DNA from: Streptomyces flaveus
GTDB lineage: Bacteria > Actinomycetota > Actinomycetes > Streptomycetales > Streptomycetaceae
DNA: 55,171 nt
NCBI RefSeq assembly: GCF_014647675.1
Contig: NZ_BMPQ01000046.1
Coordinates: 1-55,171, forward strand
Direction of reading: 5' to 3'
Both the position numbers and the translations under genes were made by a program. The notes beneath the pieces are model-generated. The model did no database searches, was not told the origin of the DNA, and worked only from the letters and a program-made list of their open reading frames with translations. This document shows, one piece after another, positions 44,221 to 53,080 of the stretch (position 1 is the first letter of the stretch; each line of letters begins with the position of its first letter).

Positions 44221-44817
44221 GTGGCCAGGGTTCGGTTGAGCGTTCAGGAGCGGCGGGAGGAGTTGTTGCGGGCCGCCGTCGAGCAGATCGAGGCGCGGGG
44301 CGTTGCGGCGGTACGGATCGCCGATGTGGCCGCCGCACTCGGGGTGAGCAACGCGCTGGTGCTCTATCACTTCTCGACGAAGGAAAAGCTGGTCGCCGCC
44401 GCGTTCACGTACGCGGCCGAGGGTGACCTCGCCCATCTGCGCAAGCTTCTCGCCCGCCGCACCACAGCCCTGCGCCGTCTCCGAGCGGCCGTCCGCTGGT
44501 ACGCCCCGACAGACCGGGCCAAGGGCTGGCGCCTGTGGATCGAGGGCTGGTCAGCAGCCCTGCGCGATCCCGCACTGCGGGACGTCACACGCGACCTCGA
44601 CCGCCAGTGGAAGGCCGCGCTGACCGAAGTCATCACGGAGGGCGTGGCCGCCGGCGAGTTCCGCTGCCCGTCCCCCATGGACACGGCTCTCCGCCTCACC
44701 GCACTCCTGGACGGCCTGGCCGTCCAGATGACGGCGTACGAGGGCGCGGTGTCCCGAGCCCGGACGCAGCAGTGGGCGGACGAGGCCTTGGCTCACGAAC
44801 TGCCTCCGGCGGTTTAG
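44221..44817 (+). CDS. TetR-family transcriptional regulator
   Basis: 198 residues from GTG 44221. HTH: RREELLRAAVEQIEARGVAAVRIADVAAALGVSNALVLYHFSTKEKLVAAAF. The ligand domain contains YAPTDRAKGWRLWIEGWSAALRDPALRDV, as in BetI-like TetR proteins (TetR_C_6). It is likely co-transcribed with the amino-acid dehydrogenase. No palindrome matching the 1830-type operator is near it, so it regulates something else. Confidence 0.85.
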   Translation: MARVRLSVQERREELLRAAVEQIEARGVAAVRIADVAAALGVSNALVLYHFSTKEKLVAAAFTYAAEGDLAHLRKLLARRTTALRRLRAAVRWYAPTDRAKGWRLWIEGWSAALRDPALRDVTRDLDRQWKAALTEVITEGVAAGEFRCPSPMDTALRLTALLDGLAVQMTAYEGAVSRARTQQWADEALAHELPPAV

Positions 44818-45334
44818 CGGGGTGCCTCCGGCGGTTGGGCGGTTTTTGGGTGCGGGTGTGTGGGTGGCTGGTCGCGCCGTTCCCCGCGCCCCTGGGTGGG
44901 TGGTGGGTGCGGGGCCGTGGGCCGGTGCGTCAGCCCGTCGCAGGCCGGGCATACGACCCTGGCCTGGTACAGGGTGCGGGTCCTCCGAGACCGAACCTAA
45001 GCGACGGGCATACGACGCACCGGCCCACGCCCCCTCCCGCCGGAGGGAAACCGCGGGAGGTTGGGGGTGCGGGCTTCCCCGGAGCCCCGGCTCCTCGGAG
45101 CGCGGGGACTTCGGGGCGCGGACTTGCTCAGGGCGCGAACTTTTCTGGGGGCGCGGGCAGGCGCAGGCTTTTTAGGGGCGCGGGGAACTGCGCGACCAGC
45201 CACGACGCACCCGCAGCCGCGACACGACCTGTCACCCCACCCCCTGGCGGGGGGCCTGGGGGCACAGCCCCCTCACGCGGCGGAGCCGCAAATTGATACA
45301 GCCGGGAAGGGGCGGGGCTGGGGAAAAGAACCCC
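44818..45334. other. non-coding repeat-rich region
   Basis: 517 bp with no supported gene. Frames are Gly/Pro/Arg-rich noise. The stretch carries two nested pairs of inverted repeats (listed separately) and is markedly G-rich on the plus strand. Confidence 0.65.
44864..45203. repeat. nested inverted-repeat intergenic element
   Basis: Outer arms: 44864-44893 (GTGGCTGGTCGCGCCGTTCC, ending CGCGCCCCT) and its reverse complement at 45174-45203, with a single mismatch over 30 bp. Inner arms: GTGGGCCGGTGCGTC at 44917-44931 and GACGCACCGGCCCAC at 45014-45028, perfect over 15 bp, with further GCCCGTCGC/GCGACGGGC matches just inside. The outer sequence resembles a GCGCGGGGAACTGCGCGACC-type repeat common between Streptomyces genes. 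The whole 340 bp has the shape of a small non-autonomous mobile element or a structured RNA. Confidence 0.7.
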
Positions 45335-46153
45335 TCAAACAGCGGAGCGCATCCGCATCTTGATGTCGTCCGGCGACAGACTCCCCTTCGCCACCACCCG
45401 ATCCCCGGACGACTCCCCCCGAAGCCGCCGCCCGATCCACGGCACCAGATACTCCCGCGCCCAGTGAATGTCGTCGCGCCGCACCTCAAGCGTCCCGCGC
45501 GGCGGCAACAGCGGCCACGGCTGCTCCGGATCGGCGGGCACCGGCATCCCGAGAACCTGCCCGGCGCGAAGCGCAACCCGGGTGTGCCCCTCCGGCGACA
45601 GATGCAACCGGTCGTCGTTCCAGGCCCGCCGGTCCTGGATGGTCTTCAGCGACCACAGATCCAGTACGGGACACCCGTACCGGTCGGCGACCGCCCGCAC
45701 ATGCCCGTTGTATGTGGCGATCTTGCCGCGCAGGTGCTTGAGCACGGGCATGTCACGGGTGTCGAAGCCGGTGGTCACGAGCACCGTGCCGACTGCCGAC
45801 GTGAGTTCGGCGATGGCACGCTCGAAGCGCGAGGCGACCTCGTCGGGATCGGTGCCGGGCCGCAGGATGTCGTTGCCGCCCGCGCAGAAGGAAACCAGGT
45901 CCGGCGCCAGCTCCTTGGCCTGCGAAAGCTGGTCCTCGACGATCTGGTCGAGCAGCTTCCCGCGTACGGCGAGGTTGGTGTAGTCGAAGTCGCCCTCGGG
46001 CCGCCGGTCGGCGAGCAGCACCGCGAACCGGTCGGCCCAGCCGACGAGCGCCCCGTCAGGGCCGGGGTCGCCGACGCCTTCGGTGAAGCTGTCCCCCACC
46101 GCTACGTACGACCCGATCACTGATCTGTTGTCATTCTTCGAATCGTCTGCCAC
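45335..46153 (-). CDS. SGNH/GDSL esterase-lipase
   Basis: A 272-residue SGNH hydrolase. Block I is GSYVAVGDSFTEGVGD (Ser near residue 21), block II NLAVRGK, block III GGND, and block V DDRLHLSPEGH with the Asp and His. No signal peptide, so it is cytoplasmic. It hydrolyses an ester or acetyl group on an unknown substrate. It is on the minus strand, with the DUF6250 gene next upstream and the repeat element downstream. Confidence 0.9.
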   Translation of the reverse strand: MADDSKNDNRSVIGSYVAVGDSFTEGVGDPGPDGALVGWADRFAVLLADRRPEGDFDYTNLAVRGKLLDQIVEDQLSQAKELAPDLVSFCAGGNDILRPGTDPDEVASRFERAIAELTSAVGTVLVTTGFDTRDMPVLKHLRGKIATYNGHVRAVADRYGCPVLDLWSLKTIQDRRAWNDDRLHLSPEGHTRVALRAGQVLGMPVPADPEQPWPLLPPRGTLEVRRDDIHWAREYLVPWIGRRLRGESSGDRVVAKGSLSPDDIKMRMRSAV

Positions 46154-46242
46154 GTCGGCCCATGATTCACCTTTCGGTGTGAGCTACGCGACCGTAGGAA
46201 GGGGTTGACGGGCGGTGAGATAAGCCACGCGTCAAGTCTCGG

Positions 46243-46959
46243 TCAACTCGGAATACGCAGTGCCCACACCCGGAAGTCCGTGATCCGGAAATGGCTCCAC
46301 ACGGTCCGGAAGGCGAAGTGCCCGCTCGTGTACGGCTCCGGGTCGGCGTAGTCGAAGACGAGCCGCCCGTTGTTCCACCACTGGACGGTCGAGCCGTGCG
46401 AGACGATGCGGACGTGGTGGGGCCGGTTCGCCACCAGCAGGGGCTCCGTGTAGTCGTGGATCAACGGCCGGACGCCCGCCTGGCCGACGTAACGGCGCAG
46501 CCGCGTGGTCGTGTTGTAGTTGGCGCCGTAGCCCGAGTAGTACGTTTTGAGGTAGTCGTACTCGTCGAGGGCGCCGCCGCGTTCGGTGGCGAAGAGGTCG
46601 TCCGGGGAGCGGACGTCGACGGCGTTCCAGAAGTTGTTGAGGTCCGACACCCGGTCGTTGACACCGCCCGCGGAGACAGGTGTGGCGGTGTACTCGATGA
46701 CGTACGGCCCCGCGAGCTTCCGCTTGAACCAGACCGTGACGCCGCTCGGCACATCGATCTCCATGACCCCACGGGAAGCGGTGACGCTGCCACCGTCCTG
46801 CAACTCCGTTGCCCACTGCCCCAGTCCGTGCCGGAAGTCGTCGCGGGCGATGAGCCGTCCTCGGCGGTGGTCCGCCGACGCGCTCGCGGTCTGCGCGGGG
46901 GCAAGGGCCGCGAGGGCGGCACCGGCGGCCAGGGCTCCGAAGGCTCTGCGGGTCGTCAT
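46243..46959 (-). CDS. Tat-exported DUF6250 protein
   Basis: 238 residues from ATG 46959. Twin-arginine signal MTTRRAFGALAAGAALAALAPAQTASASA. The mature domain reads LIARDDFRHGLGQWATELQDGG, then VNDRVSDLNNFWNAVDVRSPDDLF and TTTRLRRYVGQ, and ends PEPYTSGHFAFRTVWSHFRITDFRVWAL. This is the beta-sandwich DUF6250 family of Streptomyces, related in shape to carbohydrate-active jelly rolls. A LacI-type operator-like palindrome lies upstream, which supports a sugar link. Function unknown. Confidence 0.8.
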   Translation of the reverse strand: MTTRRAFGALAAGAALAALAPAQTASASADHRRGRLIARDDFRHGLGQWATELQDGGSVTASRGVMEIDVPSGVTVWFKRKLAGPYVIEYTATPVSAGGVNDRVSDLNNFWNAVDVRSPDDLFATERGGALDEYDYLKTYYSGYGANYNTTTRLRRYVGQAGVRPLIHDYTEPLLVANRPHHVRIVSHGSTVQWWNNGRLVFDYADPEPYTSGHFAFRTVWSHFRITDFRVWALRIPS

Positions 46960-47015
46960 GAAGCGTCTCCTTGGCTGGCGTACGACAGGGCGAGCGGATC
47001 TCGCGCGGGTACATA

Positions 47016-47028
47016 GAAAGCGCTTGCC
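47016..47028. promoter_or_regulatory. LacI-family operator-like site
   Basis: GAAAGCGCTTGCC with the perfect core AAGCGCTT at 47018-47025, about 57 bp upstream of the DUF6250 gene start. LacI-family sugar regulators bind dyads centred on CG with this GAAANCGNTTNC pattern. Confidence 0.5.
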
Positions 47029-47078
47029 GCAGATCACTTTGACGCCTGGCCGCTGCTGCTGTCGACCCCTGCGGACAA

Positions 47079-47119
47079 GCCGAAGGCCGGACCCGGGGAT
47101 CAGGGGTCCGGCCTTCGGC
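47079..47119 (-). terminator. hairpin terminator after the M23 peptidase gene
   Basis: A perfect 16-bp stem GCCGAAGGCCGGACCC (47079-47094) with its complement at 47104-47119, 9-base loop. It lies 44 bp beyond the peptidase stop on the minus strand. No T-run. Confidence 0.85.
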
Positions 47120-47162
47120 GCGAGAGGAGACGTGATCCGCTCGCGGCGGTGCGCGGGTGGCG

Positions 47163-48089
47163 TCAGACGGAGACGCCGTGCGAGCGCAGGAACGCCAGTG
47201 GGTCCACGTCCGAGCCGTAGTCCGGCGTGGTGCGGATCTCGAAGTGCAGATGCGGGCCGGTGACGTTGCCGGTCGCACCGGAAAGACCGATCTCCTGACC
47301 CGCGGTCACGGACTGCCCAGCCGAGACGGAAAGGGATGAAAGGTGGGCGTACTGGGCGTAGTGGCCGTCGCTGAGCTGGATGACGACCTGGTTGCCGTAC
47401 GCGCCGCCCCAGCCGGCGGAGACGACCGTGCCCGCACCCACGGCCTTGAGCGAAGTACCGGTCGCGGCCGCGAAGTCGACACCGGTGTGATAGCCACTGG
47501 ACCACATACCGCCCGACATCTTGTACGGGGTGCTGACGGTCGCACCCTCGACCGGCATGCTGAAGCCGCTCGAACTGCTGGGCGCCTCAGCCGCCTTGGC
47601 GGTCGGGGCCTTCTTCGCGGACGCCTGGGGGGCCTCGGCCGCCTTGGGAGCCTCGGCCGCCTTCGGCGCCTTGGCCTCGTTGTCACCGGAAGGCGCGGCG
47701 GCCTTCTTGCCGATCGTCAGTTTCAGGCCCGGGTGAATGAGCCCCGGGTCACCGCCGACGACCTGACGGTTGTCCTCATAGAGCTTTTTCCAGCCACCGC
47801 TGACATTCTGTTCGCGGGCGATCCCCGAGAGAGAATCACCCGCCCTCACTTCGTACGTCCTGGTCGCGGTCTTCTTCTGAGTGGCGACAGGAGCGGACTC
47901 AACAGCCTTCTGGGAAACGGATTCGGCCTTGTCCGGAACAGACGCGGGCGTGCTCTGCGGAGTAGCGGCATGTGCGCCGGCCGCTCCCAGCAGCGGAAGT
48001 GCGAGCGCGGCGCCACCTGTTGAGGCAACAGCGATCGAGCGGGTGAAACGCGCGGACTTCGGGCGGCGGTGCTTACCCTTCGCGGGCAT
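47163..48089 (-). CDS. secreted LysM/M23 peptidase
   Basis: 308 residues from ATG 48089. A signal peptide (basic KGKHRRPKSARFTR, then a hydrophobic core ending GAHAATP) is followed by a LysM domain (TYEVRAGDSLSGIAREQNVSGGWKKLYEDNRQVVGGDPGLIHPGLKL). A Pro/Ala/Lys linker with KAAEAP repeats comes next, then a C-terminal M23 metallopeptidase domain with HTGVDFAAATGT and GPHLHFEIRT zinc motifs. It cleaves peptidoglycan cross-bridges outside the cell. Its leader carries a c-di-AMP riboswitch. Confidence 0.93.
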   Translation of the reverse strand: MPAKGKHRRPKSARFTRSIAVASTGGAALALPLLGAAGAHAATPQSTPASVPDKAESVSQKAVESAPVATQKKTATRTYEVRAGDSLSGIAREQNVSGGWKKLYEDNRQVVGGDPGLIHPGLKLTIGKKAAAPSGDNEAKAPKAAEAPKAAEAPQASAKKAPTAKAAEAPSSSSGFSMPVEGATVSTPYKMSGGMWSSGYHTGVDFAAATGTSLKAVGAGTVVSAGWGGAYGNQVVIQLSDGHYAQYAHLSSLSVSAGQSVTAGQEIGLSGATGNVTGPHLHFEIRTTPDYGSDVDPLAFLRSHGVSV

Positions 48090-48103
48090 GACGAATTCCT
48101 CTC

Positions 48104-48278
48104 CGGCGCCTACGAGGTGAGCTGTCGGGTGCGAGCTGGAGATGCCCGGCCACACTTTCGCGCGGCTTTACCCCAAGCCTGTTCCGGAGACCAGAACAGG
48201 CGCTGTACCTGTGGGTCCCCCGCTCCTGCCGTGTACGGATCGGTGTACGGATTCCGGGCGGCGGCAGGATTAGGCGTC
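48104..48278 (-). promoter_or_regulatory. ydaO-type c-di-AMP riboswitch
   Basis: The minus-strand leader of the M23 gene carries, in order, the ydaO/yuaA consensus blocks CGCCTAATCCTGCCG, GGCAGGAGCGGGGGACCCA, a variable hairpin (GCCTGTTC..GAACAGGC), TGGGGTAAAGCCGCGCG, GCCGGGCATCTC, and finally CGACAGCTCACCTCGTAGGCG. The last block lies 15 bp before the ATG. Riboswitches of this class bind cyclic di-AMP and turn off cell-wall hydrolase genes in actinomycetes. Confidence 0.93.
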
Positions 48279-48556
48279 CGTCCGGATTGATGGCGAACGT
48301 AAGCGACCAAGACACACAGGGACAAGCTTTGGGTTTCCTATGTGCCCCATTCTCTTGATCCTTGACCGAAATCGCCGTCACCCTCCGTTAACCACCGGTC
48401 TTCCACCTTCCTGAAATCCCTTGTAAACACCCTTGAATTACGTGGGCATGGCGACAGCGCACCGTCACGAATATGACGCTGCTCACGCATCGCTGATTCA
48501 GGAGTCCCTATTTCAGAGCGAGTTGGAATGAAGGCGCCCCAATGCGGACACAACTC
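48279..48556. other. intergenic, upstream of the riboswitch
   Basis: 278 bp between the riboswitch and the 3' end of the GH36 gene, relatively AT-rich (48340-48540). The M23 promoter should lie at about 48290-48400 on the minus strand, but no -10/-35 is certain. No open frame of interest. Confidence 0.4.
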
Positions 48557-50656
48557 TCAGATGCGACGCAGACGGAAAACTGCCGCATCCAGGTCACCGC
48601 GCAAGCCGGTCCGCAGTCCGTGATGCAACAACACGGCACCTCTGTGCACTTCGCCCGTTTCGAGGCATTCGTACGTGGCCGCCGGGTCGAGCCCCCGCAG
48701 CCGTACGGGCGCCACGGGCTCGCCGTAATGCTGAGCCTGGAGCCAGGCGAGGACGACGGACTGGTCCTCATGGACGTACTGCACGGCGCTCAGCCCGCCC
48801 TGCGGCGCCCGCAACCGGTAGAGGTCGCCGCGTTGCACGACAGGCCGGATCTCCTTGTAGAGCGCCACCCAGTCCCGCGCCTCGGCAAGCTCCTCGTCGC
48901 TCCACTCCGTCAGGTCGCCACCGACCCCGAGCACCCCGGCCATGGAGCTCACAAAGCGGAAGCGCAGCGAACTCACGCGGTCGTTGAGCTGCTTGTTCGG
49001 GCTGTCGGTGACCCAGGCGGCCATGGCCCGCGCCGGGTGGATCTGGCTGAAGCCGTACTGGATGGCGAGCCGGTCGAGCGGATCGGTGTTGTCCGAGGTC
49101 CACACCTGGTCCGTACGCGCCATGACGCCGAGGTCGATCCGGCCGCCGCCGCCCGAGCAGGACTCGAAGGCGACACCGGGGTGCGCGGCCCGCAGCCGGT
49201 CCAACAGGCCGTACAGGGCGTGCACATGGTCGACCCACAGCCGCTGCGGATACGCCTCTCCGGGCCAGCCGGCGTCCGTGAAGCAGCGGTTGAAGTCCCA
49301 CTTCACATAGTCGATCGGAGCGCTGGAGAGCAGCCCGTGAAGCTGCTCCCACAGGTATTCCTGGACGTCTTCGCGCGCGAGGTTCAGTACGAGCTGATTG
49401 CGGAGCTCCGTACGCTTTCGTCCTGGTTGGTACTGAATCCAGTCAGGATGCGCCCGATACAAATCACTGTCCGCATTGACCATTTCCGGCTCGACCCAGA
49501 TCCCGAACTGCATGCCCAGGGCGTGCACGTCGTCCGCCAGGGGCTTGAGCCCGGCCGGGAAGCGATCGGGGTTGGGCGTCCAGTCCCCGAGTCCGGCCCG
49601 GTCGCTGGTGCGCTTTCCGAACCAGCCGTCGTCGACCACGAACAGCTCCACGCCCATCGCCGCGGCCCGCCGGGCGAGCGCCTGCTGCTGCTCCTCGGAG
49701 ATGTCGAACTCCGTGGCCTCCCAGGAGTTGTAGAGCACCGGCCGGTCCTGGTCCGCGTCCGGGATCACATACGCCCGCTGGTACGCGTGCCAGGCCCGGC
49801 TCGCCCCGCCGAAGCCGCCATCGCTCCACAACCCCGCGAAGACCGGCGCGACAAAGCTCTCCCCCGGCTCCAGCCGCACCAGTCCGGAGTCGTCGTACCC
49901 GGCGCCGCCGGTGATCTGCACGCGCACGTCCGGGAGTTGGGCCACGGCGATCCGCCACGAACCGGACCACGCGAGCGCGCACCCGTACACCTCGCCGCGC
50001 TCCTCGGTCGCCGTACCCTCGACGTCCAGCGCCACCCACGGCAGATGCTGATGCCCGGTGTGCCCGCGTCGACTGCCGATGACCTGCTCACCGTAGGTAA
50101 GGTCCGTTCGTACGAGCTGAGACTCGGCCGCCCAGCGCCCGTGCGTCTGCGACAGCCGCCAGCCCTCGCGCTCCGGCAGTGTCCAGGTCGCCGAGTCGGC
50201 GCGCAGGACCTCCAGGGCGGGCCCTTCGTTGACGAGGGTCACCCAGCGCTCGACGACATCGGAGGCGGGGCGCATCCGGTAGTGCAGCGTGATGCCGAGC
50301 CCGGAATCGGAGAACCGCAGCCGCAGTTCAGCCCCATCCGCTTCACCGGATTCATCCACTTCGTACGCCTCGAAGCGCCACTCCGTACCGCGCCGCTCGT
50401 CCGTACGCACGGACAGTGCCGGCCGTACGAAACGAGGGCCGCCCTCGACCGGGTACTCCTCGCGCCCGTCGAGCGGGGACTCGAAGCCCCGGTACTCCGG
50501 CCCGGGACGGGCGGCCAGCGCCTCGGCGTCCGCGAGCGCGATGCGCGGCCCCCAGTGCAGATGCAGCAGCTCGTCCTGGTCCGTGAGCCGCAGGGCATAG
50601 CTGCTCGTGGGCCCCGAAAGCAGCCACGTACGACCGTCTTTGCCGATCTCCACCAT
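48557..50656 (-). CDS. alpha-galactosidase, GH36 family
   Basis: 699 residues from ATG 50656 (GAGGA just upstream). The N-terminal beta-sandwich is followed by a TIM barrel with PVLYNSWEATEFDISEE and VDDGWFGKRTSDRAGLGDW. The nucleophile is Asp454 in YVKWDFNR, and SCSGGGGRIDLGVMARTDQVWTSDNTDPLDR holds the acid/base Asp522. All are GH36/melibiase features. No signal peptide, so it hydrolyses alpha-galactosides in the cytoplasm. Upstream in-frame starts (50701, 50764) add residues unlike the family. Confidence 0.92.
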   Translation of the reverse strand: MVEIGKDGRTWLLSGPTSSYALRLTDQDELLHLHWGPRIALADAEALAARPGPEYRGFESPLDGREEYPVEGGPRFVRPALSVRTDERRGTEWRFEAYEVDESGEADGAELRLRFSDSGLGITLHYRMRPASDVVERWVTLVNEGPALEVLRADSATWTLPEREGWRLSQTHGRWAAESQLVRTDLTYGEQVIGSRRGHTGHQHLPWVALDVEGTATEERGEVYGCALAWSGSWRIAVAQLPDVRVQITGGAGYDDSGLVRLEPGESFVAPVFAGLWSDGGFGGASRAWHAYQRAYVIPDADQDRPVLYNSWEATEFDISEEQQQALARRAAAMGVELFVVDDGWFGKRTSDRAGLGDWTPNPDRFPAGLKPLADDVHALGMQFGIWVEPEMVNADSDLYRAHPDWIQYQPGRKRTELRNQLVLNLAREDVQEYLWEQLHGLLSSAPIDYVKWDFNRCFTDAGWPGEAYPQRLWVDHVHALYGLLDRLRAAHPGVAFESCSGGGGRIDLGVMARTDQVWTSDNTDPLDRLAIQYGFSQIHPARAMAAWVTDSPNKQLNDRVSSLRFRFVSSMAGVLGVGGDLTEWSDEELAEARDWVALYKEIRPVVQRGDLYRLRAPQGGLSAVQYVHEDQSVVLAWLQAQHYGEPVAPVRLRGLDPAATYECLETGEVHRGAVLLHHGLRTGLRGDLDAAVFRLRRI

Positions 50657-50848
50657 CAAGTCCTCACAGATCCGAACAAGCTCGCTCAAGCACAACATCA
50701 TCGCAGGCGCCCGCACCTCGTCGGCATCGCCTGTGGACAACGCACCGGCACCGCCTGTGGACAACTGATTGGCCTACGAACCCATGTCGTATCGTCGAGA
50801 GCGCGCCCCGCCGACAACAGCGTCGGCCGCCGACTGGGAGGAGCCCCC

Positions 50849-51646
50849 GTGACGCAGCAGGTCCCGTCGACCGAGCCCGAACTGGCCGGAGTGCGCAACT
50901 TCCGCGATGTGGGTGGCCTGCCGACCGAGGACGGCCGACGCGTGGCGCCCGGACGGCTGTTCCGCAGCGGCCATCTCGCGCACGCGACCGAGGAGGACGC
51001 CGCGTTCCTCGCCTCGCTGGGCCTGCACACGATCTTCGACTTCCGTAACGAGGCGGACAAGAAGCTGGAGGGGGAGGACGTCGAGCTGCCGGGCGTACGG
51101 AATGTGAACCTGCCGCTGACCGATCCGGCACACGGCGCCGAGTTCTGGACGATGGTCCGCGACGGCGATCTGGACCAGCTGCGCTCGATCCTCGCGGACG
51201 GCAAGGCGGCGAACCGGATGATCGAGTCCTACCGCTCGATCATCAAGGAGCGCACTCCCGAGCACTCGCGAGTGCTGCACGCGATGGCCGAGGACAGCGC
51301 GCCCGCGCTGATGCACTGCGCGGCGGGCAAGGACCGCGCGGGCCTGTCCATAGCCATCACGCTCCTCGCCCTCGGCGTCGAGCGCGAGGCCATCGTGGCG
51401 GACTACCTGAAGTCGAACGCCCCCCACCGCCGCTACAAGGTGCGGCGCAGCAGCTCCGCGTCCTCGGCGTACTCCCCCGAGGTGATGGAGCTGCTCAGCC
51501 CCCTCTTCGACGCACGCGCCGAGTACCTCGCGGCGGCGTTCAAGACGATCGAGGAGACATGGGGCGGCGTCGACACCTACCTGGAGCAGGGCCTTCGCGT
51601 AACCCCGGAGACGCGGGAGCGGCTGCGGGAGCGTTTCCTCGACTGA
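50849..51646 (+). CDS. tyrosine-protein phosphatase (PTP superfamily)
   Basis: 265 residues from GTG 50849 (GGGAGGAG upstream). It begins AGVRNFRDVGGLPTEDGRRVAPGRLFRSGHL, the family N-terminus, and has the P-loop HCAAGKDRAG with nucleophile Cys157 and Arg163. The C-terminal half is helical (YLEQGLRVTPETRERLRERFL). Relatives remove phosphate from Tyr or from lipids. Single gene, convergent with hpnO. Confidence 0.9.
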   Translation: MTQQVPSTEPELAGVRNFRDVGGLPTEDGRRVAPGRLFRSGHLAHATEEDAAFLASLGLHTIFDFRNEADKKLEGEDVELPGVRNVNLPLTDPAHGAEFWTMVRDGDLDQLRSILADGKAANRMIESYRSIIKERTPEHSRVLHAMAEDSAPALMHCAAGKDRAGLSIAITLLALGVEREAIVADYLKSNAPHRRYKVRRSSSASSAYSPEVMELLSPLFDARAEYLAAAFKTIEETWGGVDTYLEQGLRVTPETRERLRERFLD

Positions 51647-51673
51647 CCCGCCCCACTGGCCCCGGGACGCCAC

Positions 51674-53080
51674 CTACCTGTTGGCCACCGCCTGCTTCAC
51701 GAGTGTCTTGCCGAAGTCCCACATCAGTCCGCCGCCGTTGTGGGCGTCGTCCATCACGTCGGTGAAGGCGTCCACGAACCGGTCCACGTCCCGTTCGCCG
51801 ATGATCAGCGGCGGAATCAGCTTTATCACCTCCAGGTGATCGCCCGAGACCTGCGTGAGGATCCGATGCCGCTGGAGCAGCGGTACGACCACCATCTGCG
51901 CGAACAGTCCCTTGCGCGCCGCCTGCAACATGGTCCAACGGCTGCGCAGCTTCAGCGACTTGGGCTTGCCGAACTCGATGCCGATCATCAGCCCCCGGCC
52001 GCGTACCTCACTGAGCAGCTCGTACTTGTCCACGAGCGCGGCGAGCCGGGACTTCAACTCCTCTCCGGTGGCACGGGCGTTGGCGACGATCTCCTCGTTC
52101 TCCATCACGGAGAGCACGGCGAGCCCGGCGGCCATGGCCTGTGCGTTGCCCCCGAAGCTCGCGGAGTGCACGAGGACGCGGTCCATCGACGAGTAGACCT
52201 TCTTGAAGATCCAGTCCCTGCCGAGGGTCGCACCCACGGGCACATAGCCGCCGGACAGCGCCTTCGCTACACACACCAGGTCGGGCTCGACGCCGTCCTC
52301 GTGCTGGTAGGCGTAGAAGTCCCCGGTCCGGCCGAGCCCCGTCTGCACCTCGTCCGCGATGAGCAGCGCCTTGTGCCGGTGCAGCAACTCCTGGGCGGCG
52401 CGCAGATATCCGGGCGGCGACTCGTGCACGCCCTTACCCTGGATCGGCTCGACGATCAGCCCGGCGACGTCTCCCTTCCTCAACTCTCTTTCCAGTACGT
52501 CCAGATCACCGAGCGGCACCGCCGTGTCGGGCAGCAGCGGTGCGAAGCCGTCGCGGAAACCGGACTCGCCGTTCACGGACAGCGAGCCGGTGGTCAGCCC
52601 GTGAAAGGCGTGCGCGCAGTAGAGAACGCGCGGCTTCCCGGTCGCGTACCGGGCGAACTTCAGCGCCGTCTCGACCGCTTCCGTACCGCTGTTGCCGAAG
52701 AACACCCGGTCCAAGTGCGGGCTGTGGATGAGGAGTTGCTCGGCGAGGAGACCCGGCAGCGGCTGGCAGTCGAAGCGGGTGAGGTCGGCGAGCGAGGCAT
52801 CGAGGACGTCGTGCAGCGCCTTGCGGACGACGGGGTGATGACGTCCCAGGCCCATCACCCCGAACCCGGCGAGCATGTCCAGGTAGTCGTTGCCCTCCGC
52901 GTCCCAGAAGTAGGCGCCCTCGGCCCGCTCGTAGTACTTGTCGAAGCCGATGGTGTGCAGCATGCGCGGGAGTTGGTGATTGAGGTGCCGGGCGTGCAGC
53001 TCGTAGCGTTCACCTGCCCGCCCGGCGAGTAGTTTGCCGAGGTCGAAGCCCCCGGACTGCGAGGAGGGTTCCGCGGTCAT
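51674..53080 (-). CDS. hpnO: hopanoid aminotransferase HpnO
   Basis: A 468-residue class III PLP aminotransferase. GNSGTEAVETALKFARYATGKPRVLYCAHAFHGLT is followed by LLIADEVQTGLGRTG and the PLP lysine Lys273 in CVAKALSGGYVPVG. The sequence and the neighbourhood (dxs, ispG) match HpnO of Streptomyces hopanoid clusters, which converts ribosylhopane-type intermediates to aminobacteriohopanetriol. ATG 53080 overlaps the dxs stop by 4 bases, so they are coupled. The general class-III ornithine/acetylornithine type is the alternative. Confidence 0.88.
   Translation of the reverse strand: MTAEPSSQSGGFDLGKLLAGRAGERYELHARHLNHQLPRMLHTIGFDKYYERAEGAYFWDAEGNDYLDMLAGFGVMGLGRHHPVVRKALHDVLDASLADLTRFDCQPLPGLLAEQLLIHSPHLDRVFFGNSGTEAVETALKFARYATGKPRVLYCAHAFHGLTTGSLSVNGESGFRDGFAPLLPDTAVPLGDLDVLERELRKGDVAGLIVEPIQGKGVHESPPGYLRAAQELLHRHKALLIADEVQTGLGRTGDFYAYQHEDGVEPDLVCVAKALSGGYVPVGATLGRDWIFKKVYSSMDRVLVHSASFGGNAQAMAAGLAVLSVMENEEIVANARATGEELKSRLAALVDKYELLSEVRGRGLMIGIEFGKPKSLKLRSRWTMLQAARKGLFAQMVVVPLLQRHRILTQVSGDHLEVIKLIPPLIIGERDVDRFVDAFTDVMDDAHNGGGLMWDFGKTLVKQAVANR

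Noticed and set aside
48542..51646. Very long plus-strand frame opposite the alpha-galactosidase gene, fused in frame to the phosphatase
   Set aside because: The first 2.3 kb is the antisense shadow of GH36, with reversed codon bias. Only the part from GTG 50849 has family motifs and a ribosome binding site.
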